Shown here: positions 52,201 to 62,300 of the stretch, in pieces
Position numbering within the stretch: the first letter of the stretch is position 1
How the letters are laid out: every line of letters starts with the position of its first letter
Origin: Rhizobium terrae
GTDB taxonomy: Bacteria; Pseudomonadota; Alphaproteobacteria; Rhizobiales; Rhizobiaceae
Reading direction: 5' to 3'
Assembly (NCBI RefSeq): GCF_003425685.1
Contig: NZ_QJKM01000011.1
Location: 1-64,000, forward strand
DNA length: 64,000 nt
Position numbers and translations under genes: made by a program
Notes under the pieces: generated by a model
What the model saw: only the letters and a program-made list of their open reading frames with translations
Databases searched by the model: none
Told to the model about the DNA's origin: nothing

Positions 52201-55200
52201 TGAATTGCTGTTCTCAAACCAGCCTTCGGACTGGCCGAAGACGAAATCGTTGAATGCCGACGGAGCCCGATCGACGAAAACAAGCGCCGCGCCATTTGCC
52301 GCGGCCGACCGGATGGCTGTCCGGATCTCGTCATGGCTTGAAAGCAGCTTGTGAGCCTGAGTCCCCGCCGCGACGACGAGACCTGCAGACGGCTGGGCGG
52401 AGAGTTTTTCCATTTCCGGGAGGACGACATGCACGTCCTGTTCGAACGCAAGCTCAAGTATGCGGCGTATGCTTTCCCGCGGCTCGGCGATGATCAAGGT
52501 GGCGCCATTCTCCGCGGCAATCGTCGCAAGACGTCGGCTTACGGCGACGGACGTCGAACCGGCCTCCAAGATATGCCGGACGTCGCCCTTGCGTACCGCA
52601 AAAACAGCCTCCACAGCCTCGATAAGGGCCGAGAATCGCTTTCCGGCCAACGGAGAATGCACGAGGACGTGGTCGATCGTCGCTTCGCTGAAGGTATCGG
52701 CCTTGGCGGCCCTTTCGCCGTCGTCACGAGCGGCCGTTCCGGACAACCGCTCCAGCGCATCGCGGTAGGCATTGTTGACGAGCACCGCCTCAGCCACGCG
52801 CCCGGCATCCTCGCGATAGATTTCCTGCAGCAGTTCGCTCACCGGCGGCAGCGTGAATTCCTGGGGAATATACCATTCTCCCTCGTCCGCCGTCGCTATG
52901 CCGGCGTCTTCGAGAACAAACAGGCAATTGGTCAGGAACGCCCGGAATTCCGGATCGGTCGGCAAGCGCCGGGCGGAAACGACGCCACGGTGATCCGCAA
53001 GCATGGCGGCGATCTCGTGACAGGACCGGTAGATCGCCGCATCGAGAAGCAACGTGGCATTGTCGGACGAACCGGATTGAACGTTCCGGAAGATCGCCGC
53101 GGCATTGAGCCTTGCCTCGTCTCGCGAAAAGAGGAGTGAGGCCGGGACGCTTTCGTAATGGAACGCGACGGATGCCAGCGTGTGATGGCGACGCAGCGAC
53201 GTGCGGCGGAAGCGGCAGTCGTCCAAGGTCGCGACGCGATTTCCGGCCGCGTCGAACAACTGGAAGCGGGCCTTGATGGAATAAGCGCTGAACCGCTCGA
53301 TCTCGATCATCGCGCGGGTGATCTGCGTGCCCTCGCCGCTGACGCGAATCGCACCGAAGCGAACCGGAATGTAGGGAGATCCGACGTCGTTGCCGGACAG
53401 CTGGCCGAACAGGGCCACGAGGCCATGGAATACGGCGTCGGTCGAGAACGGGTTGAGATTGTATTGGAGGAACGGATGCACGGCGGCGGCGGCCGGCTTG
53501 AGCTCCACCTCTACGACCGTCCGGCCGAAGGCTACGGCCTTCGAGAGCAAACGGAAATGCGGCCCGTACTGCAAGCCGAAACGTTCCGCCGTCTCATAAG
53601 CTTCGTCGGCACCCACCGTGACGGGAACCTCCCCGACGGGAGGTGTAATGGCCGTGTCGGCAAATGCGTTCATCGGACGGCGGCTGCGGGCTACCGCGTG
53701 GACGGTCCAATCGTCATTGCTCAACCGTTCGCGGGAGCGGATCTCGATATAGCCTGTTTCGGGCGAAAGTAGCGTCGAAAGCTCGACCATGCGGTCGGTG
53801 CGCAATTCGAGCGGCCGGACGATCTCCAGGTTGGAAATCTCTGCCGTGTCGGTGCCGTAATAGCGCTGCGCGGCCGATACCGCGATCTCGATGAAGCCGC
53901 TGCCGGGCAGGATCGCCCGAGAGTCCACCACATGTTCTGCCAGATCCGGAAAGAGATGAGCGTCGATATGGTTCTTCCAATGGGCGCTGTTCGGATCGGT
54001 CCGCCAGCCGAGCAGAAGATAGGGGTACTTGTTGTTGCGCCCGAATATATCGACCTCGTCCGTCGTCGACGGCATCTTGAGTTCGACCGGTTCGAAGGGC
54101 AATTGCGGCAGATCGATATGGGCATTCCGCTTGGCGGCGCCGCGAGACGTCTGTACCGGGGCGCCATGTGCGACCGCCCTTGCGAAGGCCTGCGCCACCG
54201 GATCCCTACCCGGAATTCCGGTCTCGCGCTGCAGCGTGCCGATCACCACCGCCGGAACGGAAAGCCCCTTGGCCGTCTCGCTGACATAGCTCGACAGGAT
54301 GGATCGCGGGGAAATCTCTATGAAGAGATTGCAACCCATGGCGAGCGCGGTCTGACAGGCCGCCTTGAATAGCACGGGCTCGCGCACGTTGCGCCACCAG
54401 TAGTCCGCGTCCAGACCGCGGCCGTCCTGGACTTCGCCGCTCACAGTCGAGATGAACGTACAGTTGGCCGCCTCGGGCTCGATGCCCGGCAGATCAGCCA
54501 GGAATGCATCCCGTGCATCATCGATGATCGGGTGGTGGAACGGATAGTTGATGTCGAGGACGTGGGCGACGATCTGCGACTTGCGGGCGGCGTCACGGAA
54601 CGCCTGAATTTCTTCGCTCGGCCCGGAAATCGTCACCGAATTCGGCGCATTGATCGCCGCGACGCAGACATTGTCGAGGCCGCGCGCGCGGGCGAAGGCA
54701 AGCGCCGCCTCCTCATTGAGGACCACCGCGGCCATCCTGCCCTTGCCGGCAAAGACGTCCTGATATTTCGAACGCTTCGACACGATCGCCACCGCTTCGG
54801 CGGCAGTGAGTGCCTTGGCTGCATAGGCTGCGGCGATCTCACCCACCGAATGGCCGAAGACCGCCTCCGGGCGGATGCCGACCGCGTGGAGACAATCGGC
54901 AAGGGCAGCCTGTACGGCAAACAGCAGAGGTTGAGCGATCTTGGTATCGGCGAGCCTCAGCGCAAGATCAGGCGCGACCAACAGATCCGTCAGTTTTTCC
55001 CCCAGATGGTATTCGAAGAGGGCGCTGAAGGACTGGAAGCACTGACGGAAGTGACGGTTTTCGCGATAGGCATCGGCACCCATGCCCGCCCATTGCGCGC
55101 CATTCCCGGAAAAGACGAAAGCGATCTTCGCCGCAGACAGCGGCGCTTCGCCGACCTCGCCGACAGAAGCCTCTCCCGCAAGGCGGCTCTCGATCGCCTG

Positions 55201-56694
55201 ACGAACCGCTTCGGCATCCTTGGCCGCAACGGCGAAACGATGCCGCAACGCCTCGCGGTTCGCCGTCGCTGCGGAAACGACGAGCGCCGCCTGTTTCGAA
55301 TCCGCCTCGGCAAGACGTTTTTCATATTGATCGAGAAGACGAGACAGAGCGGAGGCCGTGTGGGCGCTGGCAACGAAAAGCGTGCCATCCGATTTCCCGG
55401 GCGCGTCAGCGGCCTTGACCGGATCTGGATCGCCGATCACGACATGGGCATTCGTACCGCCGAAGCCGAATGAATTGACACCTGCAAGCCGCGCGCCCTT
55501 GGCCGGCAGCAGCTTGATCGCAGACGTATTGACCCGAACGTTCAGCCCCTCGAAATCGATGTCCTCGTTGACTTGCTCGATATGGAGCGAGGCCGGCAGG
55601 AAATTATTCTCCAGCGCAATCATCGCCTTCAACAGACCGAACAGGCCTGAAACGGGCTCCGTGTGTCCGATATTCGTTTTGATCGAGCCGATCGGGATCG
55701 GAGCCCGGCGCTTTCTGCCGATCACGTCTCCGATCGCCCAGACTTCCGCCGGATCGCCGACGCGCGTACCGGTTCCGTGGCCTTCCACGAAGGCGAGGCG
55801 ATTGACGTCGATGTCGCGGCCTTCGTAGATCGAGCGCAGGAGATCGGCCTGCGCCTCGCGCGAGGGCAGGCTGATGCCGTTGGTGCGGCCGGAAGAATTG
55901 ACCGCGACGGCATGCAGACGGGCATGGCTCCGGTCTCCCTCCCGCTGGGCGCGATCGGTGCGCCGCAGGACGAGGGCCACGCCCCCTTCCGAGCGAACAT
56001 AACCGTGACCATTCGTGTCATAGGCTCTGCAAAGCCCTTCCGGGGACAGCATGCGGGCCTGCGCGAAACCGACGAAGGAGAGCGGATGGATGAGAAGATT
56101 GACGCCGCCGACGATCGCCGTGTCGATATCGCCCCTTTCCAGCGCCAGGACCGCCTGATCCAGCGCCACCAGCGACGACGAACAGGCTGTGTCGATCGTC
56201 ATGCTCGGCCCGTTCAGGCCGAAAATATGCGAAATACGGTTGGAAACGATCGAAAGCGTATTGCCCGTCATGAAATACGGACTTCCGGAGGCAGGGTCCT
56301 CCGAAGCGAGATTGCCGCTTTCCAGGCTGGAAGCACCGACATAGACGCCGACATGTTCCTTGCCGAGCGAACTGACCGGCAGATTGGCGTCCTCGAGGGC
56401 ACGCCAGACGAGGCCGAGCAAAATCCGCTGCTGCGGATCCATCTGCATGGCTTCGCGCTGGGACAGACCAAAGACCGCCGGATCGAAAGCGTAGATATCG
56501 TCGAGCACACCTGCGGCGAAAGTATAGGTTTTCCCGGGAATACCCTGATTGGGATGCCAGAAACGCGCCTTTTCCCAACGGTCGCCGGGTATGCTCGTCA
56601 CCGTGCAGCGGCCTTCGCTCAGGATGCTCTGCAGTTGGTCTACGGAATTGGCACCCGGGGCTACACAGGCTCGGCCGATGATTTCAATCGTCAT
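49240..56694 (-). CDS. rkpA: RkpA: type I polyketide/fatty-acid synthase (KS-AT-DH-psiMT-ER-KR-ACP)
   Basis: 2484 aa. KS about 1-420 with Cys171 (DTACSSSLVALDQ), HGTGT and NIGH; AT about 520-840 with GHSVGE near 613; DH with HVVDSRAILPG near 920; a methyltransferase-like region about 1300-1450 whose SAM loop is degenerate (ILEAGSTSVAVS); a structural KR-like part; ER with HGAAGGVGLAAL near 1895; KR with AGGIGGFGLAAAEWL near 2095; ACP with GLDSLMAMELG (Ser near 2408). No thioesterase. A fully reducing iterative synthase should give a saturated acyl-ACP. The order equals fungal highly reducing PKS. Sinorhizobium rkpA (about 2500 aa) is required for capsular K-antigen. Confidence 0.93.
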   Translation of the reverse strand: MTIEIIGRACVAPGANSVDQLQSILSEGRCTVTSIPGDRWEKARFWHPNQGIPGKTYTFAAGVLDDIYAFDPAVFGLSQREAMQMDPQQRILLGLVWRALEDANLPVSSLGKEHVGVYVGASSLESGNLASEDPASGSPYFMTGNTLSIVSNRISHIFGLNGPSMTIDTACSSSLVALDQAVLALERGDIDTAIVGGVNLLIHPLSFVGFAQARMLSPEGLCRAYDTNGHGYVRSEGGVALVLRRTDRAQREGDRSHARLHAVAVNSSGRTNGISLPSREAQADLLRSIYEGRDIDVNRLAFVEGHGTGTRVGDPAEVWAIGDVIGRKRRAPIPIGSIKTNIGHTEPVSGLFGLLKAMIALENNFLPASLHIEQVNEDIDFEGLNVRVNTSAIKLLPAKGARLAGVNSFGFGGTNAHVVIGDPDPVKAADAPGKSDGTLFVASAHTASALSRLLDQYEKRLAEADSKQAALVVSAATANREALRHRFAVAAKDAEAVRQAIESRLAGEASVGEVGEAPLSAAKIAFVFSGNGAQWAGMGADAYRENRHFRQCFQSFSALFEYHLGEKLTDLLVAPDLALRLADTKIAQPLLFAVQAALADCLHAVGIRPEAVFGHSVGEIAAAYAAKALTAAEAVAIVSKRSKYQDVFAGKGRMAAVVLNEEAALAFARARGLDNVCVAAINAPNSVTISGPSEEIQAFRDAARKSQIVAHVLDINYPFHHPIIDDARDAFLADLPGIEPEAANCTFISTVSGEVQDGRGLDADYWWRNVREPVLFKAACQTALAMGCNLFIEISPRSILSSYVSETAKGLSVPAVVIGTLQRETGIPGRDPVAQAFARAVAHGAPVQTSRGAAKRNAHIDLPQLPFEPVELKMPSTTDEVDIFGRNNKYPYLLLGWRTDPNSAHWKNHIDAHLFPDLAEHVVDSRAILPGSGFIEIAVSAAQRYYGTDTAEISNLEIVRPLELRTDRMVELSTLLSPETGYIEIRSRERLSNDDWTVHAVARSRRPMNAFADTAITPPVGEVPVTVGADEAYETAERFGLQYGPHFRLLSKAVAFGRTVVEVELKPAAAAVHPFLQYNLNPFSTDAVFHGLVALFGQLSGNDVGSPYIPVRFGAIRVSGEGTQITRAMIEIERFSAYSIKARFQLFDAAGNRVATLDDCRFRRTSLRRHHTLASVAFHYESVPASLLFSRDEARLNAAAIFRNVQSGSSDNATLLLDAAIYRSCHEIAAMLADHRGVVSARRLPTDPEFRAFLTNCLFVLEDAGIATADEGEWYIPQEFTLPPVSELLQEIYREDAGRVAEAVLVNNAYRDALERLSGTAARDDGERAAKADTFSEATIDHVLVHSPLAGKRFSALIEAVEAVFAVRKGDVRHILEAGSTSVAVSRRLATIAAENGATLIIAEPRESIRRILELAFEQDVHVVLPEMEKLSAQPSAGLVVAAGTQAHKLLSSHDEIRTAIRSAAANGAALVFVDRAPSAFNDFVFGQSEGWFENSNSTEFPIGQLGTERQVADVIASLGFAKPQVGEHGYAEGGLILAAGVSDVRPVANITALPSGSRLLVLAEKSGAVSIRDAKIAALDVDADDVSLAQALAGFKDQALRLIYVAERRGTRDASALAQDRLRRLGQLAETLSVHLRSAGAATVRPQLVIVAPGGSPLADERTDEVNAGLWAFARVLQNEYDAFDVHLLDAETDTATAWVAVQEIFAASTTNREWQMAAGNLRELRAATGPFPSADVLRSDFSAATIRQLASGRVESITWEACDLPVPDKDEVVIAVEATGLNFRDVMWAMGLLPEEALEDGFAGATIGMELAGRVVEVGAAVDDLQPGDRVMGIASAAFSTHVRVRRDGVTKFPDRMTSAAAATVPVAFLTAFYAMVHLGHIEKGETILIHGAAGGVGLAALQIAKLKGAIVIATAGTIEKRRFLEALGADHIFDSRSLDFVSRVREVTNGEGVDLVLNSLFSEAMERSIELVKPFGRFLELGKRDYYSDRKIGLRPFRRNISYFGIDADQLLVNMANVTRKIFTEIGRLFADGKLNPLPYRAFSHDEIGSAFRLMQNAGHIGKIVVRPPVAGKDRVLAAPVETLRFAGDGIFLVAGGIGGFGLAAAEWLVSKGVRRIALCSRRGMADEETLAAISVWHKKGVHATVHACDIGDEAAVSVLLELLRTEGPVKGIIHAAMVLDDALLSNLTPERNKPVVDVKVKGAEILHRLTAKDNLELFLLFSSATTMMGNPGQANYVIANGYLEGLARTRRAAGLPGLAVGFGAIADTGFLARNAEVNEILSKRIGKTAMKAREALEQVERYMLADTGTVDAAAVMIAEIDWNAVRMLPIAKGAFFETVLRSAGSNNASADGDTIDLEEMIFGKSADEAQQLLHKLVASEIAAILRVTEDTITPDKILKEIGLDSLMAMELGMGFQQKTGYDIPLSGVGDDTTVGDVVTRLRERVSKHSDDTEEAAPIQNPVVDRLVKSHSVSQQKAATQ

Positions 56695-56853
56695 GGTCAC
56701 TCGGTGTTTGTCTGAGCGTTAACGGCCCAAGCCGCCGCAGAACCTTAACACATACTTACTTGAGGTTGTCACCCGAAAATCGATCCCAACAACATCTTAA
56801 AATCTCCTAGCAAGACTTCAAGCATGTGGCAAATCGAACCTTGGCGCAGCTAA

Positions 56854-58032
56854 TCACCTGAGAGTATTGCCGACGACGACACCCTGCGTAACCACCGAGA
56901 GAGGCCCGGAAACAATCGACAGGAACTTGTTGAAATCGACGGCATTATGACGGGCGGCATAAATGACGTCCCGGCTCTTGATCGGGAATGTCTGCCCGAC
57001 AATAAGGCTATCGGGCTTGCTCATGTCGAAACGGTAGACCAGCGGATACCGACCCATTTTATCCGCCTTCATGCCCTTGGCCAGCATCTGGTTGAAACGC
57101 GCATTGCCGATGAGCGCGGCGATGATATCCGGCTCCTCATAGCGGAAGAGGAAATAGCCTCGCGCATTGACTGCGGAATCGTTACCGCCGCCGCCCAGCG
57201 CAACCGCTTCGAGAAGATTGAGATCGTTCGCACCGAATTCGACGCGGGCATTCTGCTTGACGGCACCGAGCAGCGTAAATGTCCGTGGGTCACGGGTAAC
57301 GAACACCTGGTCGCCCGGCTGAACGTAAATGTTCTCGGACGGGTTTTCGATGATCGACTTCAACAGAGCCGTGCCGGTTCTTCCATTGCGAACCAGCGTC
57401 ACATAGGATTCGTAAGGCTGCGCCACCGGGCCACCGGCTTTGGCAATGACATCGGTAATGTGTTCGCCGATGAGACTGAGCGGCACCTGGGCCGACTTTC
57501 CGACAGCGCCGGAGACAGTCACATTGCGCGAGGCGGTGTTGACGCTGTTGACGATCACATCGGGCTCGACGGCCTTGCTCTTGAGGGCAGCGAGAATCGC
57601 CTGGCGAGCCTCCTCCAGAGTCTTGCCCGAGAACCTGACCAAGCCCACATAGGGGATAGCCGCTTGACCATCCGGCTGAACCACGACATCAAGGCTTGTC
57701 TGTTTGGAGTCCTGGGTGGAGAATAGTCCGTCGGCACCAGCTTCAAAAATAGTTATCTTCAGGACGTCGCCTACGCCAATCACGGCGCGGCCGACGCCGC
57801 CGCCGCCAATCCCGAAGCGACGCTTGAGCGCCGAACCGACATATTGCGATACGAGCTGCGCGGACCGGTTGTCGACATCGACAACCTCATAGATGGCCGC
57901 GTTCTGGCGCCCGACTTCGGACCCGGATTTGCCTCCATCGGCATTGATCGCCGATGCCAGGGGACCTTCAGCCGGCACAGCCTGACAGCCGGCCAGCGCC
58001 ACACACATCATGATCGCAGTCACTCGAACCAA
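56854..58032 (-). CDS. rkpU: Polysaccharide export outer-membrane lipoprotein RkpU (Wza/KpsD-like)
   Basis: 392 aa. A TTG start with GGAG upstream leads to a lipoprotein signal MVRVTAIMMCVALAGCQAVP with lipidated Cys16. The poly-export domain (GDVLKITIFEAGADGLFSTQ, VVVQPDGQAAIPYVGLVRFS) and two SLBB-like repeats (VTVSGAVGKSAQVPLSLIGE; VFVTRDPRTFTLLGAVKQNA) follow. It would form the outer-membrane exit for a polysaccharide or glycolipid. Directly upstream of rkpA on the same strand, the same order as Sinorhizobium rkp-1. Confidence 0.85.
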   Translation of the reverse strand: MVRVTAIMMCVALAGCQAVPAEGPLASAINADGGKSGSEVGRQNAAIYEVVDVDNRSAQLVSQYVGSALKRRFGIGGGGVGRAVIGVGDVLKITIFEAGADGLFSTQDSKQTSLDVVVQPDGQAAIPYVGLVRFSGKTLEEARQAILAALKSKAVEPDVIVNSVNTASRNVTVSGAVGKSAQVPLSLIGEHITDVIAKAGGPVAQPYESYVTLVRNGRTGTALLKSIIENPSENIYVQPGDQVFVTRDPRTFTLLGAVKQNARVEFGANDLNLLEAVALGGGGNDSAVNARGYFLFRYEEPDIIAALIGNARFNQMLAKGMKADKMGRYPLVYRFDMSKPDSLIVGQTFPIKSRDVIYAARHNAVDFNKFLSIVSGPLSVVTQGVVVGNTLR

Positions 58033-58475
58033 AATTCCATACTCCAGTCAGCGCCGATGTTGCCTGCCGAAGGGCAGGTACGAACACCCGTGGGAATCCG
58101 ACAGCCCCTGAAAAGCATACCGGATGGCGAACAACAAGCCGGATTGCGCCGGCTCCCTCGAAATAAAATTCCTGTGCGGTTTTAAAGTCATAATTGCCAT
58201 GAGCTTAATGTATCCGGGCGAACCTAAACAAGTTGAGTTAAATGCCATCTAAGTAATTTGGTTAACGAGCCTGTGACGGAGCTGACCTCGCCGCCGGCGG
58301 CCAAGAGCGTGCCTTCTGCATCCCTTTAACCGGCAAAGGGTGCCTGCGCGGCATCTCCCACCGAACATGCCACCCTCTCGAATCCGTTTGCAAAAGTCAG
58401 TAAACGGGGCAGTTTTCAGTCAGACCGGGAGTATGATATTGCACTGCCCAACCGCCGGACATTCCTCGATCGGAA
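58033..58475. other. Intergenic stretch before rkpU, no gene seen
   Basis: 443 bp between the divergent rkpU and the membrane-protein gene. The rkp promoter should lie here; an AT-richer part at about 58180-58260 is the likeliest place. No open frame with ribosome-binding site, and no clear hairpin followed by a T-run. Confidence 0.4.
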
Positions 58476-59327
58476 ATGGAGCCCATGCCGGAAGAGGATA
58501 AGGCAAAAAAACTGACACCTGCTGATCGGCGCCGCAGGCAACGCTCCTCCGCGCGGGTATTTGTCCTGTTTCTTGTCATGGTGTTGACGGCCCTGGCAAC
58601 GACGGTACTCGCCGTCAACAACGGCCGGAACTACAAGCGCCTCATCCGGCAGCTCGGGCTGGCGGAATATCTCCTCCCACCGCCGGCCGACCTTCGAGTC
58701 GATCGGCAAAGACAGCTGCCGCCAGCCGACCATTATCCGGCCTGGCTCATCAGCGCTCAACTCGAACGCGCCGCGGTGTTCGAGAAGACCGAGCCGATCT
58801 CGGCCGAAGAACGCTGCGATCTTCTGAAAAGCGAGAAAGGCACCAGACCCGAATTCACGACCTCCGACAACAATTGGGAATGCCTGTTCTTCGAAGAGTT
58901 CGGCACGTCGCCGGAACCCGGGTCGCTTTTCATCCAGGCCAGAGGCGCGCTGCCGGACAGGATACGCAGCTTTCGCATCAAACTCAGCCTGACGGAAGCG
59001 GCGGTCGAAATTCAGATGCTTCAAGGCGCGGTCGCCGCGATAGAGCGTTTCGGCCTGCCCATGGCGCCGGAGACGCGCAGCTATCTTGCGGATATGCTTG
59101 CCACACGCCGGGAATTCTCGTCGATCGTCGAGAACTACCGGATGACGTTCAGCCCCGAGATGACGGATGCGCGGCGATACAATCTGCTCATCTTGCCGCG
59201 CCCGCAGACGATCACCTGCAGCGGACTGCCACCGTCGTCGGATCCGTCGAATGCCTCCACCTATCGGATGCCGATCGGCTGCCTGCCGTTGCGTGCGCCT
59301 GCCCTGCAGCCGAAGCTGGCATCTTAG
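58476..59327 (+). CDS. Membrane-anchored protein of unknown function
   Basis: 283 aa. A basic N-terminus (LTPADRRRRQRSSARVF) and a single membrane helix (FVLFLVMVLTALATTVLAVN) are followed by a soluble domain of about 230 residues, likely periplasmic, with four or more cysteines (ERCDLL, WECLFF, TITCSG, IGCLPL). I recall comparable proteins in rhizobia under a DUF name (possibly DUF6030), but this is uncertain. Its stop overlaps the end of the AAA ATPase gene by four bases, tail to tail. Confidence 0.7.
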   Translation: MEPMPEEDKAKKLTPADRRRRQRSSARVFVLFLVMVLTALATTVLAVNNGRNYKRLIRQLGLAEYLLPPPADLRVDRQRQLPPADHYPAWLISAQLERAAVFEKTEPISAEERCDLLKSEKGTRPEFTTSDNNWECLFFEEFGTSPEPGSLFIQARGALPDRIRSFRIKLSLTEAAVEIQMLQGAVAAIERFGLPMAPETRSYLADMLATRREFSSIVENYRMTFSPEMTDARRYNLLILPRPQTITCSGLPPSSDPSNASTYRMPIGCLPLRAPALQPKLAS

Positions 59328-62300
59328 GCTCTTTCCAGTTCGATCAAATCGAGGTCGCCGCCGATCTCGCTTCGTGCCGCTTCGACCAAACTCATCTGAT
59401 GGGTGAAAAGGACAGGCTGGAACCGGTCGCCGGCAGCGGCGAGCGTGCGGATACCGGCGGCGGTGCGCTCGTCGTCGAACGTCTGGAAGATGTCGTCGAG
59501 GATCAGCGGAACCGGCTCGTTGCGGCTGCAATAGTCTTCGAGAAAAGCCAGGCGCAGCGCCAGATAGAGCTGGTCGCCGGTGCCCTCGCTGAGACCGGAC
59601 AACGGAACCTGCTCGCCGGTCTTGCGTTCGACGGCCAGTTGAAGTTCGTCTCGCTCGTCATAAAGCTGGACAAGGCGCGTGAAGCGCCCGCCTGTGAGGC
59701 CGGCAAAGATCCTGCCCGCCCGCTGCATGACCGGATCGGCCTGGCGTTCGCGATAGGCCTCCATGGAATTGGCCAATAGGCTGGATGCGAGCTTCAGCAC
59801 CACCCAGCGCCGCGCCAGCTCCCGGGCTTCCTGTTCGGCGGCAAGCTTCTGAAAGACGGCGCGCTCGGCGCCAATGCCAGTTTCAAGTTCCCGACGGCGG
59901 CGAAAGTTGTCCGCCTCGGCCGTGCGCAGCGTGGAAATCCGGTCGACCTGCCGCCCATCCTCCATCTCCAGCCGCTCGATCTCAAGCCCGGCGGCGATCC
60001 GGTCAAACCCGGCAAGGGCTGCGCGAGCCTCTTGCTCGTCCGTGCCATCCGCGTGCTCCGAAAAGCGGGTACGGCATTGGCGAAGGCTCTCTTCGAGTCG
60101 GCCGCGCTGCCGCAGTTCCTCCAGCACGGTTTCCAGGTCCGCCACTGGCTTCCCGACGATTTCCGCAAGTTTTGCAAGTTCGATGTCCTGGGCCTCGGCA
60201 TCCGCGGCATGATGCGTGAGCGACAGCTCGGCACGCTCCAGCGCCGCGGCAAGCGCCTCGCGCCGATTCGCCTCCGTTTTCGCCGCCATGGCCCGGTCAT
60301 TCAGCATACCGGCTGCGGCATCGGCCGGCAGGGAGGCAAGGTCAGGAGCGACCTCGACGCAAAGGGCCTGCACATCCCGTTCAAAAACGTCCATGTCGCG
60401 CGCCATGCCACGAACCCGCCGGTCGCGGTTCTCACGCTCGGAGAGAAGATCCGGCACGCTGCGCCAGACGTCCAGAGCGGCAAGCGCCATATCGACCGTC
60501 GCGTCCTCCGAAAGCCCGGCCAGGACGGCCGCATTGGCGAAATCGCGGCGCCAGCGCTCGACATCCCGGCGGAGGATAGCTTCACGCTCTTCGAGGCGCT
60601 CCAAGGTCTCTTCCGCGGAATGGCGCTTGCCTTCCAGCGAACGGCTTTCGGTCCAGCGTTCGGTGATTTCCGCAATACGGCGATCCAGGCCACGGGCGAG
60701 AGCCAGGGGCGGCAGGGCAATGGCTGCAAGGCCGATGGCATCGGCCAATGCCAGCAATGCCGGCTTGAGCTTCTCCTCCTTGAGGCGAAGCCTCTCCAGT
60801 TCATCGCGTGTCGCATCAAGCGCGCCGGAGAGCGATGCAAGCCCGTCCACGGCGCGGCGCCATTCGATCATCCGTTCCGGCGTCGAGGGAGAGACCGGCA
60901 CAGCCTGAAAGAGGTCTTCGAATTCCGTCACGGCATCCAAGGCGGCGATCTCGGCCTCCTTCGCGGCATTCGCGGCGGCGGCGACCTCCTGCTCGAGTTC
61001 CCGCTGCCGCTGGGTCAGCTGTGCATGCCGAGAGACGCGCTCGGCATCGGCCAATGCGGCATCGGCAAGCCGATCTGCCTCGCTGATGGCGGTCTGCAAT
61101 TCTTCCAGCTTTCCGGAGGCCGGTTTGACTGCGAATCCCTCGACAAGGCGATCCCGCCCGCTCCGGGCCGCGGCGATATCCTCGGGGGAAACGATGCGCT
61201 CGCCACCTTCGAGCGCCTCAAGCTGGCCGGCAATCGCCTTGGCCTCGCTGCGCAGGGCCGCCAGTCTCTGCGCCGCCTGGGCGCTTTCCGCCCTGGCCGC
61301 CTCGATCATCCGGCGATGATGGGTGAGCGTCGCGATATCCGGCAGCGGTGCAGACAGGAGACGGACGATATCCTTGGCCGGCGGATCCAGGCGTCCGATC
61401 GCCATGGCCAGATCATTTTCCGCACGGGTTACCCGCACCTGCAGCGTTTCGATACCCGAAAGCTCGCCGATATCCGGCCGCAGCGCCGCAAGCTGTTCGG
61501 CCCAGGGTTTGGGATCGACCAGCCGGGTATCGCCCCCTTCGCCCCCAAGCCTTGCGAGCGCGTGCTGCGCGTCTTCGATCTGCTGGCGCAATTGCTTGAG
61601 CCCCCGGTCGAGTTCGATCCCCTCCTCCACCAGTTTCCGCAGCCGGACCAGGTCCGCATCGGCCGGCTGGGCGCGCTCCAGATCTTCCAACCTCGCAAAA
61701 CCGAGCCGCCGAGCCGCCTGGACAAGCCGCGAGTCGAAATCGTCGACTTCGCTACGGACCCGGGCGATATCCTCCCGTGCCTTCAGGTAGGCGCCCTTTT
61801 CGGCGTGCGCGGCGAGAATTTTCGGCATGGCGGCAATCAGCGCCTCGTCCACATGCAGGGCGGCGATCTCATCCTTCAGCCGAACGACTTCGGCCTCGCC
61901 CGTCCGACGCGCCTCGGCATTTAGCCGGGCATGTTCCAGCGCGGTGGAAAGACGAACCTCGAAGCCGGAGGGCAACGCCGCAACGGCCTCATATTCGGCG
62001 AGAAGAGCCTGCTCGCGGTCGATCTCACGCATCACCGGTTCGAGCCGCAGCAACTTGCGCAGCCGGTCGAGCGCCCGTTTCGTCTCCTGCCGTTCCGATT
62101 GAACGGCGGCCTGCTCCGCCTCGATCTCGGCCTGTTCCGCCAGCAGCCGCTTCCAATCGCCGGATTTCAGCTCGTTGTCGCGCTCCGCCTTGCGGGCTTC
62201 GTCGTGCGCGTCGAGCACCTGATAGAAGAGCCGGTCCTTCGAGCGGCGGGGGGCATAGATACCGTCCGCCTCGGCGTCAAAGGATTTTCGCAGACCCGAA

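Noticed and set aside
60032-61924. 630-aa plus-strand open frame
   Set aside because: Antisense to the coiled-coil part of the YhaN-like ATPase; typical shadow of a high-GC coding strand.
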